A stretch of DNA of 64,000 nucleotides from Lentzea guizhouensis. GTDB lineage: Bacteria > Actinomycetota > Actinomycetes > Mycobacteriales > Pseudonocardiaceae. The stretch spans positions 8,432,001-8,496,000 of the forward strand of contig NZ_CP016793.1 of NCBI RefSeq assembly GCF_001701025.1, written 5' to 3'. Positions 26,655 through 35,868 of the stretch are shown piece by piece. Within the stretch, counting starts at the first letter, position 1; each line of letters starts with the position of its first letter. A model generated the notes under the pieces. That model was not told the DNA's origin. It was given only the letters and a program-made list of their open reading frames with translations, and did not search any database. The translations under genes were made by a program, and so were the position numbers.

Positions 26655-27068
26655 ATGCGCGGGTTGGCCGTGCTGGTGACGTGCTTGACCTTGGCCGGTT
26701 GTGCCAACCAGCCACCTGCTCAGGTGCCGCCGTCCGAGACGTCTGTGACGTCGTCGGTGACAGCGCCGACCGCCTCAGCGAGCCTGCCCGCGCCTCTGCC
26801 ACCCACGTCGACCCCGTTGCCCACCACGCCGTCGCGGGCGCTGGAGCCGGGGGTGACGGTGCGCGGCACGGTCTCGGCGGGCGTCGAGAACGGCTGCCTG
26901 CTGCTGGACACCGGCACCGCCCAGTACCTGCTGCTCGGCGCCGACCCCGCGATCGCGGTGGCCGGTGCCGTGGTGGAGGTGACCGGGCGGGCCGAGCCGG
27001 GTGCGATGACGACCTGTCAGCAGGGAACGCCGTTCCAGGTCACCAGGACCTCGCGGGTCGGCGGCTGA
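26655..27068 (+). CDS. Small lipoprotein
   Basis: A 137-residue predicted lipoprotein: the signal peptide ends in the lipobox LAGC at residue 16 (LVTCLTLAGCANQ), so the mature protein should be lipid-anchored outside the membrane. A Pro/Thr/Ser-rich linker (about 18-60) leads to a compact beta-rich domain (about 66-137, VTVRGTVSAGVENGCLLLDT) with two Cys residues, resembling small OB-like domains; function unknown. Its ribosome site GGAGGTGA overlaps the stop of the stress-protein gene, so the two are translationally linked. Confidence 0.85.
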   Translation: MRGLAVLVTCLTLAGCANQPPAQVPPSETSVTSSVTAPTASASLPAPLPPTSTPLPTTPSRALEPGVTVRGTVSAGVENGCLLLDTGTAQYLLLGADPAIAVAGAVVEVTGRAEPGAMTTCQQGTPFQVTRTSRVGG

Positions 27069-27108
27069 TCCTCATTCTTCGTCGGTGCTCGCTGCGATCA
27101 TGTGCGCC

Positions 27109-27933
27109 ATGCGCTTACATGATCAGTTCCACCGGGCCGCAACCTCGTCCGGCTTCGCGGACGACGAGATCCGCGCGTTCGCCGCGCACCTCCGGTTCGC
27201 GATCCACCTGAGCAGGAACCCCCAAGGCGACCCGGTCGGTCAACGCGGTGGCACACCTCGGCACGCCGTGGACACGAGGCTGCCGTTCGTCGCCTCCTTC
27301 GACTGCGCGGCCCTTCCCGAGGTCGACGACCTGCCCCTCCCGGCGGACGGCACCCTGCTGTTCTTCCTCGACCACGAGGAGGCGATCGAGGCCGACTCCG
27401 AGGAGGAGGCGCAGAGCTACGCGCGGGTGGTGCACGTGCCCGCAGGCGCCGCCGTCGACGAGTCTGCCGACCGGGGCGACGCACTGTTCGCCACCGTCCA
27501 GGCCGAGCTCCCCGAGTGGATCGCCCTCAACGAGCCGGAGCTGTCGGACTACCAGCGCCACCGGGCCGAGGCCGTGCCGAACCGGCTGCGGCTGTGCGCG
27601 CTGGTCGAGAAGCTGTGGCCGAAGACCGGGTACTCCGACCTCCGGCTCGGCGGCTACTCGGGGCACATCGGTGGCCTGCACGGCAAGAACGTCTACGGGA
27701 CGCCGGAGACCGAGATGGCGCTCGACGACCTCCAGTCCCGCTTTCCCGACCTGCGGCGCCACCAGCTGCTGGCGGACCTGGAGCAGGAGCTCCAGCAGGT
27801 GCGCCGCGAGTGGGTGCCGCTCTTCCAGTTCCGGGCGGACATGGTCCACTTCGGACGCTTCTTCGCGCGCCGCGACGACCTCGCCGCCGGCCGGTTCGAG
27901 AACGTCCGCTGCTTCACCGAGTTCACCGAGTAG
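27109..27933 (+). CDS. DUF1963 (YwqG-like) protein
   Basis: A cytoplasmic protein of about 274 residues of the YwqG/DUF1963 family, whose function is unknown. Family features are LPFVASFDCAALPEV, the acidic GTLLFFLDHEE and, near the C terminus, GYSGHIGGLHG and VPLFQFRADMVHFGRFFARRDDLA. The ATG at 27109 is preferred; in-frame GTG 27085 and ATG 27100 are possible but lack a better ribosome site. A second, more distant DUF1963-like gene lies at 42885-43541. It converges on the esterase gene at 27996 with a hairpin between. Confidence 0.85.
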   Translation: MRLHDQFHRAATSSGFADDEIRAFAAHLRFAIHLSRNPQGDPVGQRGGTPRHAVDTRLPFVASFDCAALPEVDDLPLPADGTLLFFLDHEEAIEADSEEEAQSYARVVHVPAGAAVDESADRGDALFATVQAELPEWIALNEPELSDYQRHRAEAVPNRLRLCALVEKLWPKTGYSDLRLGGYSGHIGGLHGKNVYGTPETEMALDDLQSRFPDLRRHQLLADLEQELQQVRREWVPLFQFRADMVHFGRFFARRDDLAAGRFENVRCFTEFTE

Positions 27934-27949
27934 CGGCCTGGAACGGCGA

Positions 27950-27980
27950 CCGGCCCTGCCACCAGCGGTGACAGGGCCGG
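27950..27980. terminator. Bidirectional terminator hairpin
   Basis: CCGGCCCTG-C-CACC (27950-27963) pairs with GGTG-A-CAGGGCCGG (27967-27980) around the three-base loop AGC, with one mismatch. It sits between the convergent DUF1963 and esterase genes and should stop transcription from both sides. Confidence 0.75.
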
Positions 27981-27995
27981 AGGTCGCGGTGCTGG

Positions 27996-28931
27996 TCAGC
28001 TCGTGAGCGCCTCGCGCAGGAACGCGATCGCCTGCTTGATCGCACCTTCGGCGGCGTGCGTGCCGCGCAACGCGTTCAGCATCACGAAGTCGTGGATCGC
28101 ACCCGCGTACCGGACGGCGGTGACGGGCACACCGGCCTCGCGCAGCTTGTCGGCGTAGGCCTCGCCCTCGTCGCGCAGCACGTCGGCCTCGGCGGTGATC
28201 ACCAGCGCCTGCGGCAGCCCGGCGAGTTGCTCGGTCGTGGCGCGCAGCGGCGAAGCGGTGATCTCGGCGCGCTCCACCGGGTTCGTCGTGTACTGGTCCC
28301 AGAACCACTGCATCGCGTCGCGGCGCAGGAAGTAGCCCTCGGCGAACTGCAGGTACGAGTCGGTGTCGAAGGACGCGTCGGTCACCGGGTAGAAGAGCAC
28401 CTGGGCCTTGAGCGGCACGTCGCCGCGTTCCTCGGCCTGCAACGTCAGCGCGGCCGCCATGTTGCCGCCGACCGAGTCACCGGCCACGGCGATGCGGGTC
28501 GCGTCGAGCCCGTGCGCGGCACCCTCGGCCACGATCCAGCGGGCGGCGGCGTAGTTCTGGTCGATCGCGACCGGGTAGCGGGCCTCGGGCGAGAGCGAGT
28601 AGTCGGGGAACACGACGGCCGCGCCGGTGCCGACGGCGAGCTCGCGGACCAGGCGGTCGTGGGTGTGGGCGTTGCCGAACACCCAGCCGGCGCCGTGGAT
28701 GTAGAGGATGACCGGCAGGTCGCCGGTGGCGCCCGCGGGCTTCACCACGCGGACCTTGAAGCCGTCGAGCTCGACCCACTCCTCGTCGATCTCGGGCTTG
28801 GCGATCTCACCCGACTGCACCTCGTCGACCGTCTTGCGACCCTGCTCAGGCCCCAGGTCGAACAGGAACGGCGGCGTGGCGGTGGCGGCGGCGAACTCGG
28901 CGGCGGCGGGCTCGAGCACTGGGCGCTTCAT
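27996..28931 (-). CDS. Alpha/beta hydrolase, hormone-sensitive lipase family
   Basis: A 311-residue esterase of family IV. The oxyanion motif is HGAGW (HGGG type) near residue 85, the nucleophile Ser is in GDSVGGNMAAAL, the acid is in the EADVLRDEGEAYA segment and the His in AIHDFVML. The cap is formed by the N-terminal ~50 residues. No signal peptide is present, so it acts inside the cell on short-chain esters, possibly lactones or acetylated secondary metabolites. The divergent broken TetR gene to its right suggests former regulation by that protein, but they are on the same strand with a 60-bp AT-richer gap (28932-28994) that probably holds the promoter. Confidence 0.93.
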   Translation of the reverse strand: MKRPVLEPAAAEFAAATATPPFLFDLGPEQGRKTVDEVQSGEIAKPEIDEEWVELDGFKVRVVKPAGATGDLPVILYIHGAGWVFGNAHTHDRLVRELAVGTGAAVVFPDYSLSPEARYPVAIDQNYAAARWIVAEGAAHGLDATRIAVAGDSVGGNMAAALTLQAEERGDVPLKAQVLFYPVTDASFDTDSYLQFAEGYFLRRDAMQWFWDQYTTNPVERAEITASPLRATTEQLAGLPQALVITAEADVLRDEGEAYADKLREAGVPVTAVRYAGAIHDFVMLNALRGTHAAEGAIKQAIAFLREALTS

Positions 28932-28994
28932 GGCTGCTCCCTCTCAGGTCGGATGCCATAAAGCTAGTACGCGATTAAATCGCACACAACGTAA

Positions 28995-29521
28995 TCACGG
29001 CCTCACCGGATCCGGGAATAGGGAGACCGTCGACCGCATCGACGCCACAGTCGAATCGAGGCAGGACCCGATGTCTTCGCCCGTGCGATCCACCGCTCGA
29101 TCGTGCCTTCGAAGCACACCGCGACCAGTCGTGCCACGAGCAACGCCTCCCCCGCCTCCACCCCACGCTCCCGCAGGGCCTCACCCAGGGCGGCCATGAG
29201 CGCGGCCCGCTTGGTGCGCTCGCGTTCCAGCAACTCAGGACTAAACGCGATCACCGCACGCCGCTGCGCCGCCCCGGCGGAGCGCTCCACCAGCAGCGCA
29301 CCCACCCGGCGGACGGCGTCGAGCGCGATGGCGGGTGCGGTCTCCTCGCGTGAGGTGCGGACCGCCTCCGCGATCGCGACCGGCAACTGCTCCGCGCCGG
29401 CGAACAGAACCTCGCGCTTGTCCGGGAAATACCGGAAGTACGTGCGCCGTGTGATCCCCGCGCGTTCGGCGATCTGCGTGACGGTCACGTCGTCGTACCC
29501 GCGCTCCGCGAGAGACATCAC
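28995..29521 (-). pseudogene. TetR family regulator lacking its first ~20 residues and with a shifted C terminus
   Basis: The helix-turn-helix is present (ERGYDDVTVTQIAERAGITRRTYFRYFPDKREVLF), but the protein begins at MSLAERGYDD; the first helix found in every TetR protein (about 15-25 residues) is missing. Near 29078 one G seems lost: the open frame ends in a non-family tail at 29003, while the other frame gives RGEDIGSCLDSTVASM and stops at 28995, as expected for the family. The missing 5' end coincides with the missing 5' end of the divergent gene at 29524, so a deletion (real or in assembly) removed the shared promoter region and both N termini. Confidence 0.75.
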
Positions 29522-29523
29522 TG

Positions 29524-30383
29524 GAGCGACCGGCCGTGGTCATCAACACCATCGGCGGTACGCCGAGACCTCGACCACCATCGCCCGCGCCTGCCTGCCC
29601 GGCGGGCACTACCTCGACCAGGCTGCGGACCTGACCTCCGTCCCGCGACTGCTCGGCCTGCACGACGAGGCCGCGGCGGCGGGCAGCACCTTCGTCACCG
29701 GCGCAGGTTTCGGTGTGCTGGCAACGGAAGCGGTCGTGGCGGCTCTGTGCGAGGGCCGTCCGGTGCCCGCCGAGGTGCGGGTCGACGCGCTGGCCTCGGT
29801 CGCTGTGGAGGCCGGTGCGCTGGGCACGGCACTGGCCGCCTCGCTCGTCGACGTCCTGGCCACCGGCGGACGCCGCTACGCGACGGGAGCTGGTCGCGGC
29901 ACGCCTCGCGCGGGTGGCGGCAGCTGCCCTGCCCGACGGCGAGCAGTGACGTCGGCCGAAGCTCCCTCGGCCGAACTGGTGGCGGCTCAGCGGGCCAGCG
30001 GCGCGCCGGACGTCACCGCCACCACCGCCATGATGCCCGCCTCGCCCGCGCTCCGCGCCGTGCTTACGGTCGTGGGCCGGCTGCTGGCGCTGGAACCGTT
30101 GCGCCGCATGGCCGTCAGGCGACTCGCCGGCATCACGGGCAAGCCGGCCCCGCGCCCGCGGACGCACTCCTGGGGCCACGCCGTCGTCACCTGGCCCGAC
30201 GGCACCACCCGTGAAGGGTGGCTGAAGACCGGCGAGGCCATGGACTTCACCGCGGGCGCGTCCGCCGAAGTGGCCGTGCGCCTGGCCAGGGGCGAAGGCA
30301 AGCCCGGCGCCTACACGCCCGCGGCCGCCTTCGGCCCCGGCCTCGCCGCCGCTGCCGGTGGCGAGCTCATCATCCGACCGTGA
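29524..30383 (+). pseudogene. Saccharopine dehydrogenase-like (trans-acting enoyl reductase type) protein, 5'-truncated and frameshifted
   Basis: The remaining coding sequence begins inside the Rossmann domain (AVVINTIG), so roughly 80-100 N-terminal residues with the nucleotide-binding GxGxxG are absent. A one-base shift follows near 29550, then a long well-conserved stretch (YLDQAADLTSVPRLLGLHDE, VTGAGFGVLATEAVVAALC). Between about 29885 and 29950 the frame slips again: ELVAARLARVAAAALPDGEQ is in another frame. The C terminus is intact (SWGHAVVTWPDGTTREGWL, FTAGASAEVAVRLARGEGKP). The family reduces or modifies lipid-type substrates; here the gene cannot work as written. It overlaps the convergent ceramidase gene by 14 bp. 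Confidence 0.72.
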
Positions 30384-32370
30384 ACCCGCCGGTCGCGCCC
30401 GTGAAGCCGGTGATCTTCCCGGTCCAGCCGCTCTTCTCGTCACCGTGGTGCACGATCCGGTACACACCCGGAGCGGTGTCCGCGGGGATCTGCCAGGTGA
30501 TCGTGGCGTTCGAGAACGCGATCCCGACGCGTTCCCACTTGTAGCGCGTCGACCAGTCGCCGTCGTCGGCCACCCGCACCCAGGTCCCGTTCACCTGCCG
30601 CTGCACCTCCAGGAACGTCCCGTTGCGGCGCAGGTTGTTCTTCGGGTGCCCGGTGACGAACACAGCCGTCACGGTCTCACCGCGCGCGTAGGCCGACTTC
30701 GGTGCGGCCAGCACCGAGCCGTAGCTCTTGCCGGCGGGCTTGTCGTCCAGCACCACCCCGGTCTGCAGGTTGATGTCGGTGAACGGCGGCTTGCCCGGCG
30801 CCGGGCCGGCGGGCAGCGTGGTGCCGTTCTTCATCGACGCCGCCAGCTTGCCGAACTCCTGCTGGTAGGCGGGTGCGGTGTTGCGGCCGAACAGGGTGGA
30901 GCCGCCCTCGTACTGCTGCGAGTCGTACTCCTCCGGCGTGGTGACGTACTGGCTGTAGTCGTTGGCGTAGCCCTGGATCAGGACGTTGCGCACCGGCACG
31001 CCGAGCTCGGCCGCCACCGACTGGCGGATGCGCAGGCCCGCGGTGATCGTGACCTCACCCGGCACCGCGACGAGGTGCAACGCTCCGATGCGGACGATCT
31101 GCAGCGGCAGCACGTTCGGCGTCGCGGCGACCAGGCCCGTCGGCACCAGGGAGGCCTTGGGGAACTGGCAGTCGCGCAGCCACTGCGGGACCTCCATGTT
31201 CAGCGGCTCGAACAGCTTCTTCAACGGTGACTGCATGCCCTCGGAGAAACCGGGGATCGCCGGGCCGTCCTCGATGCTGCCGGCGATCGTCGAGGCGCCG
31301 ACGACACCGGAGCAGGTCGTACCGGGCTGGCCGTTCGTGGTGTAGCGGCCCTCGACCTGGACGGTCGACATGTCCACGAACCGCATCCGCGCGTCGACCC
31401 CGCCGGACATGGCGGTCTGCGGTCCGTTGTAGACCTCCTGCGCCTTGCGGTTCTGGCGCTCGCCGATGATGCGGATGTTCTCCCACTCGTCCTCGGTGGG
31501 GCCGGAACCGGGCTTGAGGTTGAGGTTCGGCGACATGTCGCCGGCGTTGGTGTTCGGGAACGCCGCCACGAAGCCCGCGGAGTCGTCCAGGTAGCGCACG
31601 CCCTCGTCGTCGTGCTCCCACTGGTAGGCCGCGTACCCCTTGTTGTCCGGGGAGATCAGCGTGTTGGCGTTGGTGACCGACGTGTTGTGCGTGGCGAACC
31701 AGCTGATCGCGCCGACGTCGTCACCGGACTGCTTGAACCGCAGCACGGTCATCTGCGGGTCGATCCCGGCAGGGAAGAAGCCCTTGTCCGGGTTGCGGTC
31801 GAACGCCGCCCGTGACCGGTTGACCGAGGCGTTCGTCAGCTCGCCGAAGCCCAGCGAGATCGAGCCGGGCCTGAGGTCCTCGTGCGCCTCGACGATCGAC
31901 TCGGTGATGCCGTCGACCACGGCGGCGAGCGCCTGGGGCTGCATGCCGAGGATCGACAGGTTGTAGGCGAGGTTGTGCGAGTAGCCGCCGGGGCCGGAGT
32001 GCGTGTGGGTGGCCGACAGCAGCAGGTTCTCGCGGGTGTAGGTGGTGCCGTAGCGGGGCTGCAGCTTCGCTAGCACGCCCTCCTGGACCGCGCGGAAGAT
32101 CATCGCGAGGTCGGCGTTGACGTACGCGACGCGCTTGTTCGTGGCCCGGTCGACCACGACGTAGGCCCGCGACCGCAGCCGCTGGTGGATGCCCGTCGTC
32201 TTCTGGTCGAACTTCGAGTAGCCCATCATGCCGTTCTCGGCGGCCGGGCCGGTGACGTCGGAGATGCCGCGGCCCACGAGGTAGGGCTCGGGTTCCGCCC
32301 ACGCGAACGGGCCGCTGACCAGGGCAGCGCCCGCCAGCGCCGCGACGACCGTCATGACTGCAGTCCGCAT
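30370..32370 (-). CDS. Secreted neutral/alkaline ceramidase
   Basis: A 666-residue exported amidase that splits ceramide into sphingoid base and fatty acid. It has a signal peptide (about 1-25), the N-terminal catalytic domain (about 28-500) with zinc-ligand motif SATHTHSGPGGYSHN and the nucleophile Ser in NTNAGDMSPN, and the C-terminal beta-sandwich (about 515-666, from TDINLQTGVVLDDKPAG). Length and motifs match the Pseudomonas and human neutral ceramidases. Bacteria of this group make no sphingolipids, so it probably attacks host, fungal or environmental lipids. ATG 32370 is chosen at the signal peptide; the frame continues upstream into non-protein-like sequence. Confidence 0.93.
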   Translation of the reverse strand: MRTAVMTVVAALAGAALVSGPFAWAEPEPYLVGRGISDVTGPAAENGMMGYSKFDQKTTGIHQRLRSRAYVVVDRATNKRVAYVNADLAMIFRAVQEGVLAKLQPRYGTTYTRENLLLSATHTHSGPGGYSHNLAYNLSILGMQPQALAAVVDGITESIVEAHEDLRPGSISLGFGELTNASVNRSRAAFDRNPDKGFFPAGIDPQMTVLRFKQSGDDVGAISWFATHNTSVTNANTLISPDNKGYAAYQWEHDDEGVRYLDDSAGFVAAFPNTNAGDMSPNLNLKPGSGPTEDEWENIRIIGERQNRKAQEVYNGPQTAMSGGVDARMRFVDMSTVQVEGRYTTNGQPGTTCSGVVGASTIAGSIEDGPAIPGFSEGMQSPLKKLFEPLNMEVPQWLRDCQFPKASLVPTGLVAATPNVLPLQIVRIGALHLVAVPGEVTITAGLRIRQSVAAELGVPVRNVLIQGYANDYSQYVTTPEEYDSQQYEGGSTLFGRNTAPAYQQEFGKLAASMKNGTTLPAGPAPGKPPFTDINLQTGVVLDDKPAGKSYGSVLAAPKSAYARGETVTAVFVTGHPKNNLRRNGTFLEVQRQVNGTWVRVADDGDWSTRYKWERVGIAFSNATITWQIPADTAPGVYRIVHHGDEKSGWTGKITGFTGATGGFTVG

Positions 32371-32396
32371 GGCCAACCCACCGAAGTGAATTGGAT

Positions 32397-33257
32397 TCAC
32401 ATTTCGGGAGCCACGGTAGGTGATCCAGACCACTTCGAGCAAGTCACGGCCAGTGCGTTGGCGGTCACCACGAGCAAGATCCCGGCCCAGTGGTGCGGTG
32501 CCAGCTCCTCCCCCAGCACGACCAGACCGGCCAGCGCGGCGAGCACCGGGTGGACGCTCATCGCCAGCCCGAACAGGCGCGCCGGGACCCTCCGCAGAGC
32601 GATCACGTCGACCGCGTACGGAACGACGCTGCAGAACACGCCCGCGCCGATCGCGTACAGGACCGCCATCCCGGTCAGCTTTCCGTGCAGCACCAGCAGG
32701 ACCGCGACCGGGACGTAGAGCGTCGCCGACATAGCCGTCGCGACCGCCGGTGCCTGCAGACCCGGCAACCGGGCGCCGACCAGCCGGTTGAGCAGGATGT
32801 ACGCGGCCCAGCAGCCCGCCGCCAGCAGGCCGAGACCGACGCCGAGGTAGTCGCTGCTCGGGCCCGGCAGCACCAGCACGTACACGCCGACGGCCGCGAC
32901 CAGCACGAACAGCACGTCCCGGCGCGTGCGCGAGCCGGCCAGCGCGACCCCGAGCGGGCCGAGCACCTCCAGCGTCACGGCGAGACCGAGGCCGATCCGG
33001 TCGATCGCCATGTACAGGCTGAGGTTCATCGTCGCGAACACGAGCCCCAGCGCGATCGTCGGCCACCACTGCGCCCGGGTGAATCTTCGGAGGTTCGGCC
33101 TGGCCATCGGCAGCAGCACGGCGGCGGCCACGAACTGGCGCACCGCCACCACCCCGGCCGGGCCGATCGCGGCGAACGCGTGGGCACCCACCGCGGCGCC
33201 GAGCTGGTTGCTGGCCGCGCTGGCGGTCATCGTCGCGAACGCACCGGTGCTCTTCAT
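32397..33257 (-). CDS. EamA/DMT family exporter (RhtA-like)
   Basis: A 286-residue permease with ten transmembrane segments arranged as two EamA repeats (about 15-135 and 145-275). Motifs such as FATMNLSLYMAIDRIGLGLAVTLEVLGPL and RLFGLAMSVHPVLAALAGLVVLGE are those of the RhtA branch, which exports threonine, homoserine and other amino acids or metabolites. It diverges from the LysR gene at 33327, the common arrangement for an exporter controlled by its neighbour. The 69-bp gap holds ATGC-type dyads (GCATCAATGC, ATGCGGGAAATGCAT) that could be the LysR site. Confidence 0.92.
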   Translation of the reverse strand: MKSTGAFATMTASAASNQLGAAVGAHAFAAIGPAGVVAVRQFVAAAVLLPMARPNLRRFTRAQWWPTIALGLVFATMNLSLYMAIDRIGLGLAVTLEVLGPLGVALAGSRTRRDVLFVLVAAVGVYVLVLPGPSSDYLGVGLGLLAAGCWAAYILLNRLVGARLPGLQAPAVATAMSATLYVPVAVLLVLHGKLTGMAVLYAIGAGVFCSVVPYAVDVIALRRVPARLFGLAMSVHPVLAALAGLVVLGEELAPHHWAGILLVVTANALAVTCSKWSGSPTVAPEM

Positions 33258-33326
33258 GGTGCCCAGCCTGCGGTTCCGGCATCAATGCGGGAAATGCATG
33301 AGCCGCGTGACCTATACGCTGGACGC

Positions 33327-34173
33327 ATGGATCTCCGGCACCTGCGCGCGTTCGTGGCGGTGGTCGACGCGGGCACGTTCACCGACGCCGCCGCCACGCT
33401 CGGCCTGACCCAGGCGTCGGTCTCCCGGTCGGTCGCCGCGCTGGAGGCCGCGCTCGGTGCCCGGCTGCTGCAGCGCTCCACCGGCACGTGGCCCTGACCC
33501 GACCGGCACGCAGGTGCTGGCCGGCGCCCGGCGCGTGCTGGACGAGGTCGCCCACCTGCACCTGGTCGTCGAGCAGTCCCGCACCGAGCTGCGCGTCGGT
33601 TACGCGTGGGCCGCGCTCGGCCGGCACACCCGGCGCGTGCAGAAGGCCTGGGCCGCGGCACATCCCGGGCTCCCGCTCGTGTTCGTGCACTCGAACTCGG
33701 CGTCGGCGGGCCTCGCGGAGGGCGCGGCCGAGGTCGCGGTGGTCCGCCGGGCGCTCGACGACCCGAGGTTCGAGACGGCGCTGCTCGGCACCGAACGCCG
33801 CTACGGCGTGGTCGCCACGGACAACCCGTTGGCGCGCAAGCGTTCCCTGAAGCTCGGCGACCTGGCGAAGTACGCGATGGCGATCGACGACCGCACCGGC
33901 ACGACCACGCTGGACCTGTGGCAGCCCGGCAAGGCGCCCGCGGTCGTGCGCAACACGCACAGCGTCGACGAGTGGCTGACGCTGATCGCGGCGGGCCAGG
34001 CCGTCGGCATGACGTCGGAGGCCACCGCGAACCTCAACCCGCGTCCCGGCGTCGCCTACCGGGTCGTGCGGGACGCGCCGCCGATCGCCGTGTGGCTCGC
34101 GTGGTGGAAGGACCAGCCGCCGCAGCACCTCACCGACCTGATCACGCTGGCCTGCGACGCCTACCGGGTGTGA
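33327..34173 (+). pseudogene. LysR family regulator, split by a frameshift near 33,490
   Basis: The first part (33327-33497) is a clear LysR DNA-binding domain: LRHLRAFVAVVDAGTFTDAA, LTQASVSRSVAALEAALGA, LLQRST. It then hits a stop at GTWP. The rest continues in another frame (PTGTQVLAGARRVLDEVAHL to the end at 34173) and forms an intact LysR effector domain. Restoring one C after 33492 and one C near 33505 would give the family sequence RHVALTPTGTQVL, so two lost bases in C runs explain the break. The restored protein has about 282 residues. Likely regulator of the divergent EamA exporter. Confidence 0.85.
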
Positions 34174-34254
34174 GAAAACGCCGCCGCGGCAAGCGGACGA
34201 GTGGACGGTTCTGCCCTGCTGCCCGCACCGGACGCGCACTTACGGTGACTGGTC

Positions 34255-35868
34255 ATGGACGGGTTGATGCAGCCACGACCGCTCACCATCGCGCACATCC
34301 TGGAGCGGGCCGAGCGGCTCTACGCGCACAAACAGGTCGTCACGGCCGGCGTCGAGCGCGTCACGTACGCCGACGTGGCCGAGCAGACCCGGCGCCTGGC
34401 GACCGCGCTCGACTCCCTCGACGTCCCGGCGGGTGCCCGTGTCGCGACGTTCGCGGCCAACACCCGGCGGCACCTGGAGCTCTACCTCGCGGTGCCGGTG
34501 ACGAAGCGGGTGCTGCACTCGATCAACATCCGGCTCTCCGCCGAGCACCTGGAGTACATCGTCAACCACGCCGAGGACGACGTGGTGTTCGTCGACCGCG
34601 CGCTGCTGCCCCGGACCTGGCCGAGCGCCGACCGGATGCCGAAGGTGCGGTACTGGGTCGTGCTGCCCGACGACAGCGGCGCCGAGGTCCCCGCCGATCC
34701 CCGCGTCCTGCACTACGACGAGCTGGTCGGCGCGGCCGAACCGTTCGCGGGCTCGTTCGAGGACACGTTCACGCTCGCGGACGAGAACCTGGCCTCCGGG
34801 CTCTGCTACACCTCCGGCACGACCGGGCCGCCGAAGGGCGTGGTCTACAGCCACCGCTCGACCGTCCTGCACTGCCTGGGCACGCTCGCGGCCGGGTTCA
34901 TCGGCCTGTGCGAGAGCGATGTCGTGATGCCGATCGTGCCGATGTTCCACGCCAACGCCTGGGGTCTCCCGTACGGGGCGATGATGACCGGCGCCTCGCT
35001 CGTCCTGCCCGGCCCGTCATCAGATCCGGCGCACCTGCTGCGGTTGATGGAGGACCACCGGGTCACCGTCGCCGGTGCCGTGCCGACGGTGTGGACGAGC
35101 CTGGCCCCCGAACTGCAGTCGCACGACCTGGGCGCCACCCGGTTCCTGCTCGGCGGCGGTTCGGTGATCGCCCCGGCGCTGTCCGAGACCTACCGCGCCG
35201 CCATCGGGGTGCCGATCACGCACTCGTGGGGCATGACCGAGATCAGTCCGGTCGGGACGATCGGCGGCACCCGCACCCAGCACCAGGCGGTGAACGAGGA
35301 GAAGCGGGTGGCCGTGCGAGCCGCCCAGGGCCAGCCGCTGCCGCTGGTGAACCTGCGGGTCGCGGACGTCGAGACGGGCGTGGTGCTGCCCCGCGACGGC
35401 AAGGCGGTCGGTGAGCTGCAGGTGGCGGGCCCGTGGGTGGCGGGCGGCTACTTCCTGGTGGACGCGGCCGACCGGTTCACCGAGGACGGCTGGCTGCGCA
35501 CCGGCGACCTCGCCACCATCGACGCCGACGGCTACCTGCGGCTGGTGGACCGGGTGAAGGACCTGATCAAGTCCGGCGGCGAGTGGATCTCGTCGGTCGA
35601 GCTGGAGAGCGCCCTGTTCTCGCACCCGGACGTCGTCGAGGTCGCCGTGGTCGCCCGGCCTGATCCGCGCTGGGTGGAACGCCCGGTCGCCTACGTGGTC
35701 CTGAGCGAGGGCAGCACCGCCACCGCCGGCGACCTGCTGCGCCACATCACCCCGCTGGTCGCCAAGTGGTGGCTGCCGGACGAGGTCGTCTTCATGGACT
35801 CGCTGCCCAAGACGGGCACGGGCAAGTTGTCGAAAACGGCCCTGCGCGACGCGACGAGGATCGCCTAG
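34255..35868 (+). CDS. Acyl-CoA ligase (AMP-binding, long-chain/medium-chain fatty acid type)
   Basis: A 537-residue adenylate-forming enzyme that makes an acyl-CoA from acid, ATP and CoA. The P-loop-like A3 motif is [19 protein letters not shown]5 is [13 protein letters not shown]7/A8 are [25 protein letters not shown], and the catalytic A10 Lys is in [14 protein letters not shown]. Substrate class is not decided by sequence; the best-matching pattern is fatty acid ligases, though aromatic acids are possible since the region also has an esterase for hydroxycinnamoyl or galloyl esters. ATG 34255 or 34264. Its stop overlaps the convergent regulator gene by 4 bp. Confidence 0.9.
   Translation: MDGLMQPRPLTIAHILERAERLYAHKQVVTAGVERVTYADVAEQTRRLATALDSLDVPAGARVATFAANTRRHLELYLAVPVTKRVLHSINIRLSAEHLEYIVNHAEDDVVFVDRALLPRTWPSADRMPKVRYWVVLPDDSGAEVPADPRVLHYDELVGAAEPFAGSFEDTFTLADENLASGLCYTSGTTGPPKGVVYSHRSTVLHCLGTLAAGFIGLCESDVVMPIVPMFHANAWGLPYGAMMTGASLVLPGPSSDPAHLLRLMEDHRVTVAGAVPTVWTSLAPELQSHDLGATRFLLGGGSVIAPALSETYRAAIGVPITHSWGMTEISPVGTIGGTRTQHQAVNEEKRVAVRAAQGQPLPLVNLRVADVETGVVLPRDGKAVGELQVAGPWVAGGYFLVDAADRFTEDGWLRTGDLATIDADGYLRLVDRVKDLIKSGGEWISSVELESALFSHPDVVEVAVVARPDPRWVERPVAYVVLSEGSTATAGDLLRHITPLVAKWWLPDEVVFMDSLPKTGTGKLSKTALRDATRIA

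Noticed and set aside
32371..33285. Extension of the ceramidase frame upstream to 33285
   Set aside because: It runs over the EamA exporter in another frame and has no protein-like features; the signal peptide fixes the start at 32370.
34174..34254. Acyl-CoA ligase and LysR/EamA as one operon
   Set aside because: The 81-bp gap and the different functions do not support it; I see no shared signal beyond orientation.
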